A DNA stretch of 64,000 bases, taken from the NCBI GenBank assembly GCA_030544235.1, contig CM060469.1:19197517-19261516 (forward strand). Direction: 5' to 3'. Of this stretch, positions 1-11,043 are shown piece after piece. The notes under the pieces are model-generated. The model made no database searches. It was not told the DNA's origin and worked only from the letters and a program-made list of their open reading frames with translations. Origin of the DNA: Lepturacanthus savala (taxonomy: Eukaryota; Chordata; Actinopteri; Scombriformes; Trichiuridae). The position numbers and the translations under genes are program-made. The stretch's first letter is position 1, and every line of letters starts with the position of its first letter.

Positions 1-36
1 TGTCATGTGAACCCTCCGGATCAGAGCGTCAGAGAT
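1..36 (-). CDS. trim9: trim9 exon 5 (partial, cut by window edge)
   Basis: Read on the minus strand, a TTAG acceptor (complement of 37-40) is followed by twelve in-frame codons, ISDALIRRVHMT. This matches the start of the COS-box region of vertebrate TRIM9, directly after the segment encoded by exon 4. The frame continues from exon 4 in phase 0. The remainder of the protein (rest of the COS box, fibronectin III domain, B30.2/SPRY domain) must lie to the left of the window. Identification rests on the perfect continuation of the TRIM9 order of exons; the exon itself is too short to identify alone. Confidence 0.9.
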   Translation of the reverse strand, partial: MSDALIRRVHMT

Positions 37-229
37 CTAAGCAGCAGGAGGTAAAATATCACCAGGTCAAATATACCAGAATCAATCAATTTGCACCATG
101 TTTGCTAATGACTGGGGTGAATAGGGAACACAGTGACTGTATACTTGTGACATCACATTTTAACACCTTCATTCACTGATGCCTGAAGCACGAAAAAGGA
201 GGCAGGTAATTGACTTGAAAGTGTCTGAC

Positions 230-340
230 CTGGAGGAAACCACTGGGGTCGTTCTCCTTGATGACTTCCAGACAGTATTCCATCAGACCTGTGGTCTGAC
301 GCAGCTTCACTGTGCAGTGGGAGATCTGATCCCTGACCAC
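230..340 (-). CDS. trim9: trim9 exon 4 (coiled coil, leads into COS box)
   Basis: The exon has 111 bases, exactly 37 codons in phase 0, running from VVRDQISHCTVKL to ENDPSGFLQ. This is the distal part of the TRIM9 coiled coil, which mediates dimerisation and precedes the microtubule-binding COS box. The acceptor is TTTGCAG and the donor is GTCAGA on the minus strand. The segment joins exon 3 (ending KLK) and exon 5 (starting ISDAL) without a frame change, as in vertebrate TRIM9. A longer open frame spans the exon and both flanks, but outside 230-340 its translation does not resemble TRIM9. Confidence 0.95.
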
Positions 341-3300
341 CTGCAAACAGGAGGAGGAGAAGAAGAAAAAGAAGACGCTTAAAATAGAATACACAACAAG
401 AACAAATATAATCACACGTTGATCATCTCCTGTTGATGGTTTAATAAAGTTAAAATTGCAGATTAAAGAGGGAAACCCTGGAGAGAAAAAAAGAGGCAGA
501 ATCAAAGAAGGAGAGGAGATATGGATCTAAGGAAAACTGATCAGGCTGTTAAAGCTGAATAACCAATAATCACATTAACACGATGACTGTCACACCAATT
601 GATTGAGTCACTTTGTTTCCTTGGAGACTCAGACTGAAGGAGGAAGAGGAGGAGGAGGAAGGAAAAGGAGGGCAAGCAGACATCGATCCTGTTACTGACG
701 TTAACACAGCGGAAGGTGACATTTAGTTTTCACAGGCAGGATGTGAACAGTCGTCACATCAGACCAGACGCTCGGAAATATTCACTTTGTTCTTTCTGAG
801 ACACAGAGAAGTTCATTTCTGCAGGAGCATATTGATTTTTTTGGGGGGGCTGAATCTGGTTTCAAAAATCTGTGGGATATAAGCTGATCGCTCAGTATTC
901 ATGTCTTCTGTAACATGGCGTGAACAATCAGATATTTGATTGATCTGATATTTTTCTCTGGAGATTCCCTCTATCACCGAGGTCCAGTCTTCTCACAACA
1001 CTGAAAAAACGAGGTGCTGGACCGACGGTTGCTAGGTAACAGTAACTTCACTGCTGCGATGTGAGAGGCTCCGAGGCTGAACGGAGGAAAATCCTTTCTG
1101 CAGCCGCCCGGAGACTGACAGCAAACGTGAAGAAGAAGATTTACTGACGACTGCAGACACAACACATCAAGAAGAACTGGACCACAGACACTGGTCTTAG
1201 CTGTTTATATTCCTATTAAATCACATTTCACATATGGAATCAGTCTGAAGTAGATATTTTGATAATCTGTCATTCTGTTAATCAACAGTATTGTCTGCAG
1301 TTTTACAACATTATATAGTCTTAATTTCTGGAAATTGATAAACTGAATAGTTGCTTCAAGTTGAAGCATCATTGAACTCATATGAGACTGATCTCTAAAA
1401 GAGAGAATCTCAAGAAACACAAGCTTCAACAAAACTGATGACATAAATAATCCTGTTGGTCAGAGAAGTGACTGAACACAACAAGAGGTGATCACTTGAA
1501 GATATTTATACATATTATAATTAAAAAGAAAACTTTTTCTGAGTGAGAGAAAGGCTAAAACAAGCAGCACTGGTCCTAATCCTTAATGCAGTGAATAAAT
1601 ATATAAAACCAAAGAAACATTCAGAAGAATAAACCGTTTCTCATCTGTGTGATGTTCAGTCCAGATGCTTTTATTTGCTTTAGCCCATCTTTTATTTATT
1701 ATATTTACAGCTAAAACACTTGACTTGAAAAATGTATGGTTTATTCACTGTTGCTCTGTATTTTTTCAGCAAAGATGATCGATGAAACTGACTGATCGAT
1801 GTGATGAAACTGATTTTGGATTTATGCCTCATGATCAGTCTTGTCAATGATTCCACTTTCCCCCACATGTTAACAAAAATCACAATAAAATGCAATTTCA
1901 CTGTGAGTGCTCAGGAATGAGTCTTAAAGCCAGGAAATAAGGATTTTTATTAAATAACTGACATAAAGTTCAGATTAAGGGATTTAACGTTTTTCTCTAG
2001 GATTTAAGAATAAGTCAGTAAAAACCTCACTTGTGCATTTTAAAGCTTTATATGAGATATTTATAACATCAAATGTGACGTGAATTCAAATTAGTAAGAA
2101 CGGTGTTTTCCACAGACCAAGTAGCACTGTGTGGTGCTAGTAGGTATGTAAGCTAGTGGGAAATTCTTATTAATTGTAAATATTAAGCTAGGCTATTACT
2201 AACTTCCACATGAATGCTGGTGGGACAAAATATGCTAATGCAGTAATGCAGGTTCTTCACAACTGCAGCTATGCATCAACATTAATTGGCTTATTTTAAA
2301 TGCAAGAGATGTCAGTTGATGACCTACACTTTTCTAAAACGTGGTTTGGGAAGAAGATCTGATGCATTATGATGCAATATTAACTTGAGGTCTGAGTCGT
2401 CAAAATGTCACGCCAGTGCAAGTGTTCCCCCACTGACATATATGCACAGATCTGTCGCTGTGTGTGTGAGCGAAAATGACCAAATCATGTTAAAAAAAAA
2501 GAGGCAAAATCAATTTGTGGCACTCTCGGTTTATGTGCGGTAAACATTGAGGAAGTGATGGGCAATTTAACTTCTTCCGTTGAGATTTTGAGTTAACCAG
2601 CCTACATAATATAAATAAAATATATTGTCCCTGTACAATCACAATTCTTAAGAATTGATAAACATATCAAATCAGTTCAGAGTATGGTCATAATATTATA
2701 GAATTTAGAGGAAAACAGATGGGTCCAGTCCTATTAATCAGATTCTCATCTTTTTGAGCTGTAATCAATCAGCGGTGTTTAACTTCTGCTCCGGCTCTGA
2801 TGGTTCGGTCTATATTTTTCTGGCTCGGGGCCAAACTGAATCATCCACACCCTGCAGCGTCCTGCAGGACTCGGACAGACAGGAAGAGTTTCTCATTCTG
2901 TCGCTGTTTAACAATCAGATGCCGTCCCTCCTCCTCACGCATGTAACCAGGAGCACGGATACTTCAGCACGGACTATAATTCATCTGCTGGAATCTCACT
3001 TGACAACTTTCATTGCTTCTCTTCCTTCCTTTCTACTCGCGCTGCTGGTTACTGAGCAGCTTCTGAAATCTGCTTCGAATCAGCTTTGCAATAAGATAAA
3101 ATGGAAGCTACAGGCAAAACGGCTCTGAAATAGAGACAAAGAGCAGAGATGGACGCAGCTCATGTAGGAAACAGCCTGCGTCCTCTCAGGCTGTGGCTGT
3201 CATGGTGATTAAACACGTTGTCGCAGCAGCTTCAGCTCAACAATCACAGACGCACCGAACTGCAGCTCAGAAAGTGGCCAAACATGCAGCAACGTTTTCC

Positions 3301-3751
3301 TTTACAGTCATCAACCAGGTTCAGGCACAGAATCATGAAACTACACGTCACTCTTATAGTATAGTGCAACCACAGCATGACAGCAAACAAGTAGACGGAT
3401 GTGATCCCATATTTCATCCAATGACTGAGTGTGAAGGATCTGTCTCTCTCCAGCTGATGAATTATCTCTTTTTGCCCAGTCCTGCTGTGATTATTAGGCC
3501 ACTGCGGCACTTTCGGCCTTCGATTCAGTGGCTGCACTTTCCTGTCTCCTACAACAGCAGCAGATATCACATCCATAACAGGTCACATTATTTATTTAAG
3601 TGCATGAAGATGTTTTAACAGCACTTAATATATAGCACGGGGGGATGTAAAGTGGAATATAAGGAGAAGGTAAAAGGATAAAGAAGTTAAGGATGATGAA
3701 TAAACAATGTGTACTATGTTTAGATTTCATATCACACTCCCCCAAAGACTG
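341..3751. other. distal part of trim9 intron 3, mostly unassigned
   Basis: I see no exon here. The sequence is AT-rich with scattered polypurine tracts (for example 640-670). A piece around 2,462-2,560 (A-run followed by AATCAATTTGTGGC) resembles sequence at 18,843-18,950, so it is probably a dispersed repeat. Open frames at 2,754-3,128 and 3,193-3,618 have no recognisable domain and no convincing splice context, and I treat them as chance. Confidence 0.6.
2462..2560 (+). repeat. dispersed repeat fragment, family A
   Basis: An A-run, then AATCAATTTGTGGC, then a stretch ending in a 'GTGCGGTAAAC'-like segment. The same order appears at about 18,843-18,950, and a related end ('ATGTGTGGGAAAC') occurs near 22,797-22,815. 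Three related copies in one window indicate a dispersed element; I cannot name the family. Confidence 0.45.
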
Positions 3752-3772
3752 GTTCATTTCATCTCTCTCCAG

Positions 3773-3851
3773 GGTCACATGTCTCAGGCTCTTAATGGTT
3801 TGTCAGGTCCAGGCACCGAGGCCAAAGAGAAACACGGTGCAGCACATCCTG
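3773..3851 (+). pseudogene. decayed inverted copy of trim9 exon 2
   Basis: Seventy-nine bases on the plus strand align with the 96-base trim9 exon 2 (9,955-10,050, minus strand). A 17-base internal deletion falls after the codons for TEAKE, with a GAG microhomology at its edges, and there are a few substitutions. The deletion breaks the frame. The AG acceptor dinucleotide with its pyrimidine tract (3,761-3,772) and the GTAC donor (3,852-3,855) are still present. The copy is antisense to trim9 and cannot serve as an exon of the gene. Confidence 0.9.
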
Positions 3852-4301
3852 GTACTAATATACGCACGCACACGCACGCACACTCTCTCTCCAAACTGAT
3901 ACTATGTGGTCCAACAGAACAAACAATCCTCTTCTGCCACAGATATACCCCAAGGCCTCCTCTGTGGACACTGAGGTCAAGAGTCAGACACGTGCACACA
4001 CACATGTATGCGCTCCTTAAAAAGGACGCTTGGTAGCTCACATTCTCTTTCTCTCTCTCTCTCACACAGAAATACACTTTCACATCCTAAGAGCCAACAT
4101 TCAGCCCGCCACACCCAGTCAAAGTCTAGTGATGAGTTCCACTACAGGATGTTTCAGTTAGTCCAACAAGTTAAATTAAAATGTGATGAAATTTATCAAA
4201 CTTTTACGATTTGTATTCATTTTATTAGCGTGCTTGCTTCAGTTTTGTGCTGCTTTTCACATTCAGGTATGTGTATCCGGTCACATATCTATAGTTTAGA
4301 T

Positions 4302-4753
4302 CAGGGGTGTCAAACATGCGGCTCAATCTGGCCCACTGGATGACAATGTAAGGTGTGACAAAAGGTGTGACCAGTTCCTATTTCTTCACAGAAATGTGAA
4401 GTCAGCAAGAAAGTTTCAGGGCTCAAGGGATAAAATATTTACAGTTTTGATTTGTAAATACTTTGTAAAACAGGAGATAACTTCACCTGCTGCTTAGAAA
4501 ATATTGTTTAGTGAGCAAATTAATATTTGCTCACTAAACAATATTTTTTTTTTTCTCATATGCATCTCTCATATTTTATACATTGAAGGTTGATTAATCA
4601 TGTCAATGTTTATAATGTATTTCTTTGCATAAAAAGGACAAGACAAATATTATAGGCGTTGTTATCCATAGGTTTAGTTTTACTGATTCGGCCCATTTGA
4701 GATCAAATTGCACTGGCTGCAGCCCATGAATGAAACTGAATTTGACTCCCCTG
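4302..4753 (+). mobile_element. hAT-like MITE (copy in left arm)
   Basis: The element begins CAGGGGTGTCAAAC and ends TTTGACTCCCCTG, giving short terminal inverted repeats of the CAGGGG type used by hAT transposons. It is flanked by the 8-base near-duplication GTTTAGAT / GTTTAGAC (4,294-4,301 and 4,754-4,761). It has no coding capacity. It is the duplicated partner of the element at 9,365-9,873. Confidence 0.8.
4498..4547. repeat. perfect 23-bp hairpin, 4-base loop
   Basis: Positions 4,498-4,520 are the exact reverse complement of 4,525-4,547, with loop TAAT. It lies inside the MITE of the left arm. The right arm at the matching place retains only part of it, so the perfect hairpin formed after the duplication or was lost from the other copy. 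Confidence 0.85.
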
Positions 4754-6269
4754 GTTTAGACTCTGTCTTTTGTGTCCTGAAGAAGCAGGAGGAGGGAGCT
4801 TCAACCCACGGAACAGCTACAGAAATACTAATGATGACATGATATGGGACCTTTAAAGAAGCATTTAGGATGTTTTTTCTTTCTCCTCATTCAGCTCAAA
4901 TTCTTAATTGAAGCATAATATAGAATCTGTATTTATTTCAGTGTTAAACCTGCTACACATCATTCACTCATCAGTTAGTAGTTCCTTGTATATTTAGCCG
5001 TGTTTTGTATATTTAAACACAAAGAAGAAAAAATATTACGAAGAAGGTACCAGAGAGGTAATGGCTTAATTAGGAATAATGTTATAATGAAAAATTAATA
5101 TTACTATTACTATTAACTTTTTATTTTTTTAATTAAACTTCAAAACACAGGAAGGTTAGACAATGGTAATGTTATTATGTGAAGTAGATATGGGGAGTTA
5201 TATTAATGATATTCTGACATGTGTGAGAGATGATTAAAGGCTTCTCTTTGATCTTCTGCTGTCTCATATGATAGTTAAAGAAAGTGGCAGGTATCACTTC
5301 CACTGACTCAGCTGTCAGAGCAGATCACTGTAATATTGTATTTATTATTCAGACTGCTGCTGCTGTCACTAATGAAATAATGTACAGAAACTCTGCAAGT
5401 CTAAAGACACTGGAAAACATTCACATCGACAAGGTGGAATCAACCTTTCCTCAACCATTCCTTCTTTAAAAAAAATAATCAAAACTATTATTCAACTATA
5501 AAAATCGCTGATGCTTAAATTTCTGTCGAATTATAACTCCACTTACTGTTGCAGAAATATATTGTTAAAATAATACAATAATGGATTCAAGAACAGCCTT
5601 AACATTTAATGTTGATGAACAGTCTCTTCTGCAGCAACAAAAACTTAGAGAACTGAGCGTTCATCTCTGAGCCACTGAACAATCTAATCTCTTCCTCATG
5701 TTTTGAGGACGTGGGGGAGCAGGGAGCCCCTGGAGAAAAAGCACTTAACTTAACATGGAGGACGCCGCACAGACAGAAACACTACAGAGGAAAGAAAACT
5801 GAATGTACTCATTAAACCAACCAGGCTGGTTTTCAGAGGTTGAAGCATCCGGTGGCAAACGCTGCAGCATCAGACGCACGCTGAGCCCCAGATTCATTTA
5901 GTTTTGCTCTAATCAGCCTCAAAAGAGTTTTTCTTCAGCTCCGCTCTGATCTGAGATGAAACACAGAGTCTGACAGCAGCTGCTTGATCATTTTGAAACA
6001 TCCTCTAACATAACATTTAAAGGGATATACTCATGTTTTCTTTTGCTGCCATCAACAATAACTTTGTAGAAATTTGAAAAATGTTAGTAACTTCGATTCT
6101 ATTTATTGATTTGTCAAATAATCTGTAAAACATCAGTTGTTTTAAATACTCTGGCTGATACCAGTAAATTCTGATACAGACTGAAATGTTGGTGTCAGTC
6201 AGTTTACAATTGTAATTTATTAGACCCAAACAGACCCTGTTGTTTCCCCAGCAGCCTTCGGTCAGTGGG

Positions 6270-6402
6270 AAATATTCAAGGCTGTTTTTAGGCTGAATTT
6301 TCAGCTTTGGGAAGGAGTGATCGCCATTTTATACCAATCTATTAATGTTTTCAATAATCAATAGACGAATCAACTACTGTAAGTCATTAGTTGCAGCCCT
6401 AG
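6270..6402. repeat. fragment of the AGAGCTGCAAC MITE family
   Basis: Contains the family landmarks 'TTCAGCTTTGGGAA', 'CAATAATCAATAGA' and the terminal 'TTAGTTGCAGCCCTAG'. It is a 3' half with the other half missing. Confidence 0.65.
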
Positions 6403-6461
6403 TGTGTATCTTCAAGTTTGGCCAGCGGCCCTCAGTATTAGTGAGATCTTGGTCCTGATTA

Positions 6462-6487
6462 TGCAGCAGCAGCAGCAGCAGCAGCAG
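6462..6487. repeat. (GCA)n microsatellite
   Basis: About nine uninterrupted GCA units inside trim9 intron 3. Noncoding position. Confidence 0.9.
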
Positions 6488-8814
6488 CTCAGTTCTGTCT
6501 GATGCTGATGTAACTGCTCAGTGTGACTCTCCTTCAGTCTGAGATCTGAACAGACTCACAGGTCAGTCCCGCTGATATACAGAGGAAGAGAAAATAACAT
6601 GACTCATTTTGTGAAGGACTACTTCTCGCCTCCACATCTTCAAACAACAAGCTCAACGTGTCCTGGTCACCATAGTGACAGGGCTTTGGCGTCAGCAGTA
6701 GGACCAGAATGGAGCAGGATGAAGCTCTGTAGCAGACGCAGAGTCAACTGTTTTTTAATTGAATTATGATAATTAATATGTATGCTTATTAATTGATGTT
6801 CCTCACAGGACCAGATTCATGTGGCTGAGTGATTTTATTAATTTGACATGTATAAAATGCAGACCTGTCATCTGCTTTTCATATGTGAATAAATCTGAAT
6901 TAACATAACATCAGGAAAATAAACAAAGGACAACACTATTATCAGGTTTCTTATTTATTTACGACTGCAGGATGATCTACACTGACCATATGCTAAATGA
7001 AGCAGGAAGCCTGTGTTGGAGGTCTCCAATTACTGCAGACTCACTCCAGAATAGAAGCAAAGTCTCTGGTGATCCCTCTCCTGCCCTCTGCCTCATTCCT
7101 AAAGGGAGCTCCGCTGCCTCCAGGAGCAAAGGAAAAAAAAGAACCCTTGAACCAGACATTTCTTGCATCACCGTCTCCATGGGAAACTCCTGAAGGAATT
7201 TGTGTCCCTGACTCAGGGTTTAGCAGATTCACATCAGAGTTACACTGAAAACACAAAATAATCAAATCCACAACGGTTGTTTCTCACTTTAAGAATCAGA
7301 GAATGACACAGAGGCACCGATCTGTGGGCTGACAGGTGGGATCAGAGACACATTAAAATTCCTCCGTCTTGGAGGTGTGACTGCAGCCAATGTGTCCCTC
7401 AGCACCTAATATCATCCATCATTAACAGCACTTTGCGTTTTAAGTGCATGCAGTCAAACTGAAGCCGGGCTATGAACCACCTGCAGCTCTGCAGGTTTAA
7501 AGCAGCGGCTGAGTTGACCTACAGGTGGAAACATGTCACTGCTCCATCTACAGGGAAAGAATAATGTAAGATTCTAACAGTTGTGACACCAGCAACAATT
7601 GTTCCTGTAGGTTTTAGATTTCTGTACTTGCTGCATGTGTGAGAGGTTTTAAATTTCACTTTAACCTACAAACTGTGAAGAGTTTTGTTAACTTGAGAAT
7701 ATTTTCCTTTAAATACTGGAAGAAATCTGTCTTTTTTCTAGGATTGAAAACTGGCACATTTGGGAAAGTGTAAGTACACAACTCAACAATATATTACACA
7801 CAGTTTGAGTCATTTTCAACATTTTAATTTGGAAAAGTGAGAATATTTGTGGGTTTTTCATTTTGAGTGATTTATAGAAGACAGTTCAATGATCCACTTC
7901 ACATCTAAAAAACTTCAAATATGGATGATGAAAGGGAAAGTGTGTGTGAGTGTGTGTATCTGTGAGTGTGTGTGAGTGAGTTCACATGTTGCTATGCACA
8001 GACTGTGTTTGTCAAACCACCTACATGTGTGACAGCTTGATTCTACAGACCGGCCAAGTGTGAAATTGGATGCTGTACAGCACAAATGTATCTCTCCTCC
8101 TCCCTACCCCCTACCATCCTCCTCCCCCCCTCTCCTCTCTTCTCCTCCTCCTCCAGGAACATCCCCCCATTATTGTGTTGGAAATGGTTTAGGAGAAATC
8201 GCAATTTATGCATCTGAAATCCTTAAAATCAAATTTTATTTGTCATCTACCTTTACTGTCACACAGTCACAACAAAAAAGTTCTTTTCCTTTTAGGTTGT
8301 AAAATTTTGCATCTAGACTAACTACTTTAAACTAATTTAAAATGCCTTTGGGAAGAAATGCATTGCTAATGTCACTTCTGCCTATTCAGTGAGAGAAATC
8401 ACACTTGACATTACAGCCAATCATTTTAAAGATTATCATTAGAATTAAGTTATTATAATTCAGTAACGTCAATGAACTGAAGTGAATTTCACATCAATGA
8501 CGAAGCCACAACCTCAATATTAAACCCTGAAACAAGTACTTTTTCAGTATCTTATACTTGTGAAAGTTGCTGCAGGAAACAACAGAAGATTCTCCTTGTT
8601 CTTGGTGATGTATGATCCAATCTAAAACTTCAGATTCATCACCAGAAAACAAACTCCTGATGCAACTAAATCTATATGATCCTTTTGCCTTTTCATTAGA
8701 TGTTCTGATATTTCCACCTAGCGGAGTTTTAAATCAAACATGAATCAGTCCTTCCATCAGATTTAATGTTCTGACAGTGTGCGTGAAGCCAGGTGTGTGC
8801 TCACACTTGCTCAC

Positions 8815-8937
8815 CTTCAGCTTATGTTCGTGCTCTTTGTTTACCCGGGCCAGCAGCTGAGCCTTGCGCCGGTTCAGAGCATCGATGAGGGCGTCGCACT
8901 GCGCCACTAAGCAGGCCTCGAACTCTACGCCATTTTC
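8815..8937 (-). CDS. trim9: trim9 exon 3 (coiled coil)
   Basis: The exon has 123 bases, 41 codons in phase 0, from ENGVEFEACLVAQC to VNKEHEHKLK. It matches the central coiled coil of vertebrate TRIM9, between the exon 2 segment ending HIQ and the exon 4 segment starting VVRDQ. The acceptor is CCTGCAG and the donor GTGAGC on the minus strand. Because the length is a multiple of three, skipping this exon would keep the reading frame. It lies between the two arms of the inverted duplication (3,752-4,952 and 9,166-10,068), which may influence its splicing. Confidence 0.96.
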
Positions 8938-9364
8938 CTGCAGGACACAAAGAAGCAGAAATCACAAGGCTGTAACAAAGAAAGTATGACTGCAACCATC
9001 AAAAGATTTTCTAAATGAATCAGCAGTTTTGCTTGAAAGTAACTTGAAAGATTAATCAATTAACAAAATAGCTGCCAATTCATTTTCAGTTGAAGGTTGC
9101 AGCTCTGAATAAAAGACGCATAACAAACAGAGAATATACAGACTTCAGACTAAAACATTAAATACCAGGTTTAACACTGAAATAAATACAGATTCTATAT
9201 TATGCTTCAATTAAGAATTTGAGCTGAATGAGGAGAAAGAAAAAACATCCTAAATGCTTCCTTAAAAGTCCCATATCATGTCATCATTAGTATTTCTGTA
9301 ACTGTTCCGTAGGTTGAAGCTCCCTCCTTCTGCTTCTTCAGGACACAAAAGACAGAGTCTAAAC

Positions 9365-9873
9365 CAGGGGAGTCAAATTCAGTTTCATTCATGGGCTGCA
9401 GCCAGTGCAATATGATCTCAAATGGGCCGAATCAGTAAAACTAAACCTATGAATAACAACACCCACAAATTTCTCCCCTCCTTCCCCTATGCAAAGATAT
9501 ACATTATACACAATGAATTAGTCTTCCATTTGCAAAACCGAACAGATGACATGAGAAAAATAAAGTTCAATTTCAACAATATGATGTCTCAGTTATTCCG
9601 TATTCAGTCGGTCTACTGTTGCCTTCAAAACTCACAGAACAATATTTAGTTTTTAAGTAGAAGGTGAAGTTATCTTCAGCTTTACAAAACATTTCCAATT
9701 TAAAACTGTAAATATTTTGTCCCTTGAGCCCTGAAAGATTCTCACTGACTTCACATTTCTGTGAGGTAACAGGAACTGGTCAATTTTTTCTCATTCTTTA
9801 TATGGTCAGTGGGCCAGATTGGACCGTTTAGCGCGCTGGTTCTGGTCCCCGGGCCGCATGTTTGACAATCCTG
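9365..9873 (-). mobile_element. hAT-like MITE in trim9 intron 2
   Basis: Terminal sequences CAGGGGAGTCAAA and TTTGACAATCCTG form imperfect inverted repeats. A perfect 8-base target duplication, GTCTAAAC, flanks the element at 9,357-9,364 and 9,874-9,881. An 8-base duplication is characteristic of hAT transposition. No transposase is encoded; the open frame at 9,422-9,649 is without recognisable domains. Confidence 0.85.
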
Positions 9874-9954
9874 GTCTAAACTCTAGGTTTGTGACTGGAT
9901 GCACATATCTGGATGTGAAAAGCAGCAGTTTTCTGTTTGTGTGTGTGTTAGTAC

Positions 9955-10050
9955 CTGGATGTGCTGCACGGTGTTTCTCAGTTGGACGAGGAACTCTTTG
10001 GCCTCGGTGGCTCGATCTGACAAACCATTAAGAGCCTGAGACATCTGACC
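9955..10050 (-). CDS. trim9: trim9 exon 2 (start of coiled coil)
   Basis: The exon has 96 bases, 32 codons in phase 0, from GQMSQALNGLSDRA to LRNTVQHIQ. It follows the exon 1 segment ending KLHK and precedes ENGVEF of exon 3, exactly as in vertebrate TRIM9. The acceptor is a CT-rich tract plus CCAG and the donor is GTACTAAC on the minus strand. The whole exon is present a second time, inverted and broken, at 3,773-3,851, so its RNA could pair with intron 3 of the same transcript. Confidence 0.96.
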
Positions 10051-10987
10051 CTGGAGAGAGAGACAGAACATCAGTAAGTGTTGTTTTCACACAGTTTTAT
10101 AGACTCACACATTTTTAAGACTTCAAAAACCAGACAAACAAGTGGTGTAACATCCTTCATCTTCTTCTTCTGATTCTTCACTTTACTCGATAGGTCAAAG
10201 ACATGATGAAGACTCAGACCCAACATCCTGTTTCATGAAAAAGAAACTGATCAGCTGAATGTGCATGAAGCATATTCTAAAAACAATGTCATGGACCTTT
10301 AACAGTGACAGCAAAAGTCACATCGAGGCCCAGCATGAAGTTATTTCAGATGCAGATTCAGCTGTCGTCCTCCATATGGAAATATCTAAACTTTATTTTT
10401 GGCAGATTTATTTTTTACAGTGCATATTTTAAAGTATCTCGAATGTACAGCGGCTTAAAAACAAAGCTGCTTTTCACAGCTGCTGAGAAGCTGATAGTTT
10501 GAAGGTTTCACCCGTGAGACAAAGTCTTATTCTGAATCTTATTCTGACACGAAACTGACATTTCAAGACTAAGTTGATTAATGAACAATAAAGCTCTTAC
10601 AGTAACTGCTGCATGGTTTTATTATCAGTTTATAGCCTCTGGGCATGAAGAGCTAAACATGCTGCATGTGAAATGCCGATGATACAAATGCTCCTGATTG
10701 GACACTGTTCACAAATGCTCCTGTTTGGACACTGAGAAAAAAATGAGAAACTTGTAGTTCATGTGCAGTATGTGCGACGTGGTCGTGAGAACGAGGAGGT
10801 GACGGAGGAAGAGGATCTGACCCTGTGGGAAGTCGTTCTGTTGAGTGAACGGGACAACGCTGAGCTGTGGAGCTCATTGTCTCCTGGGAGGACTGGACGC
10901 TATCAGAAGTTATTGCACCAAAGAAAGAAAAAAAATGTCAATAAAACCCGGAACAGGCTAATACAGTGAAAACCAGTGAAACAACCA

Positions 10988-10988
<1 letters not shown>

Positions 10989-11040
<52 letters not shown>
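10989..11040. repeat. (CA)n microsatellite
   Basis: About 26 uninterrupted CA units in trim9 intron 1, followed by a C-run. Confidence 0.95.

Positions 11041-11043
<3 letters not shown>

Larger units (their letters stand above)
3752..4952 (+). repeat. left arm of inverted duplication of trim9 exon 2 region
   Basis: Read on the plus strand, this segment matches the minus strand of 9,166-10,068. It starts just before the exon 2 acceptor, passes through a damaged exon 2 copy, its donor, part of intron 2 and an embedded hAT-like MITE, and ends at GTGTTAAACCTG. The last 200 bases or so, after the MITE, differ from the other arm at only about five or six positions by eye. This arm has gained roughly 370 bases of microsatellite-rich sequence just after the exon copy (about 3,866-4,240). 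It lies in trim9 intron 3, antisense to the gene. Confidence 0.9.
4953..8814. other. proximal part of trim9 intron 3, no gene seen
   Basis: This stretch lies between the inverted-duplication arm and exon 3. It holds AT-rich sequence, a MITE tail ending GTTGCAGCCCTAG near 6,270-6,402, a short (GCA)n run at 6,462-6,487 and a pyrimidine tract at 8,090-8,155. Open frames at 6,972-7,271 occur in several overlapping frames and look like chance. No exon could be supported. Confidence 0.6.
9166..10068 (-). repeat. right arm (source) of inverted duplication
   Basis: This segment contains the intact trim9 exon 2, both its splice sites and about 790 bases of intron 2 with a hAT-like MITE. Its reverse complement matches 3,752-4,952. 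Because exon 2 is intact here and broken in the other arm, and because the MITE here keeps a perfect target duplication, this is taken as the source copy. Confidence 0.9.

Noticed and set aside
2754..3128. 124-codon open frame on the plus strand
   Set aside because: No recognised domain, no splice context, inside an intron of trim9 in the opposite orientation.
10763..10969. 68-codon open frame, acidic then basic
   Set aside because: Looks somewhat protein-like but is short, lies in trim9 intron 1 on the other strand, and shows no domain or partner exon.
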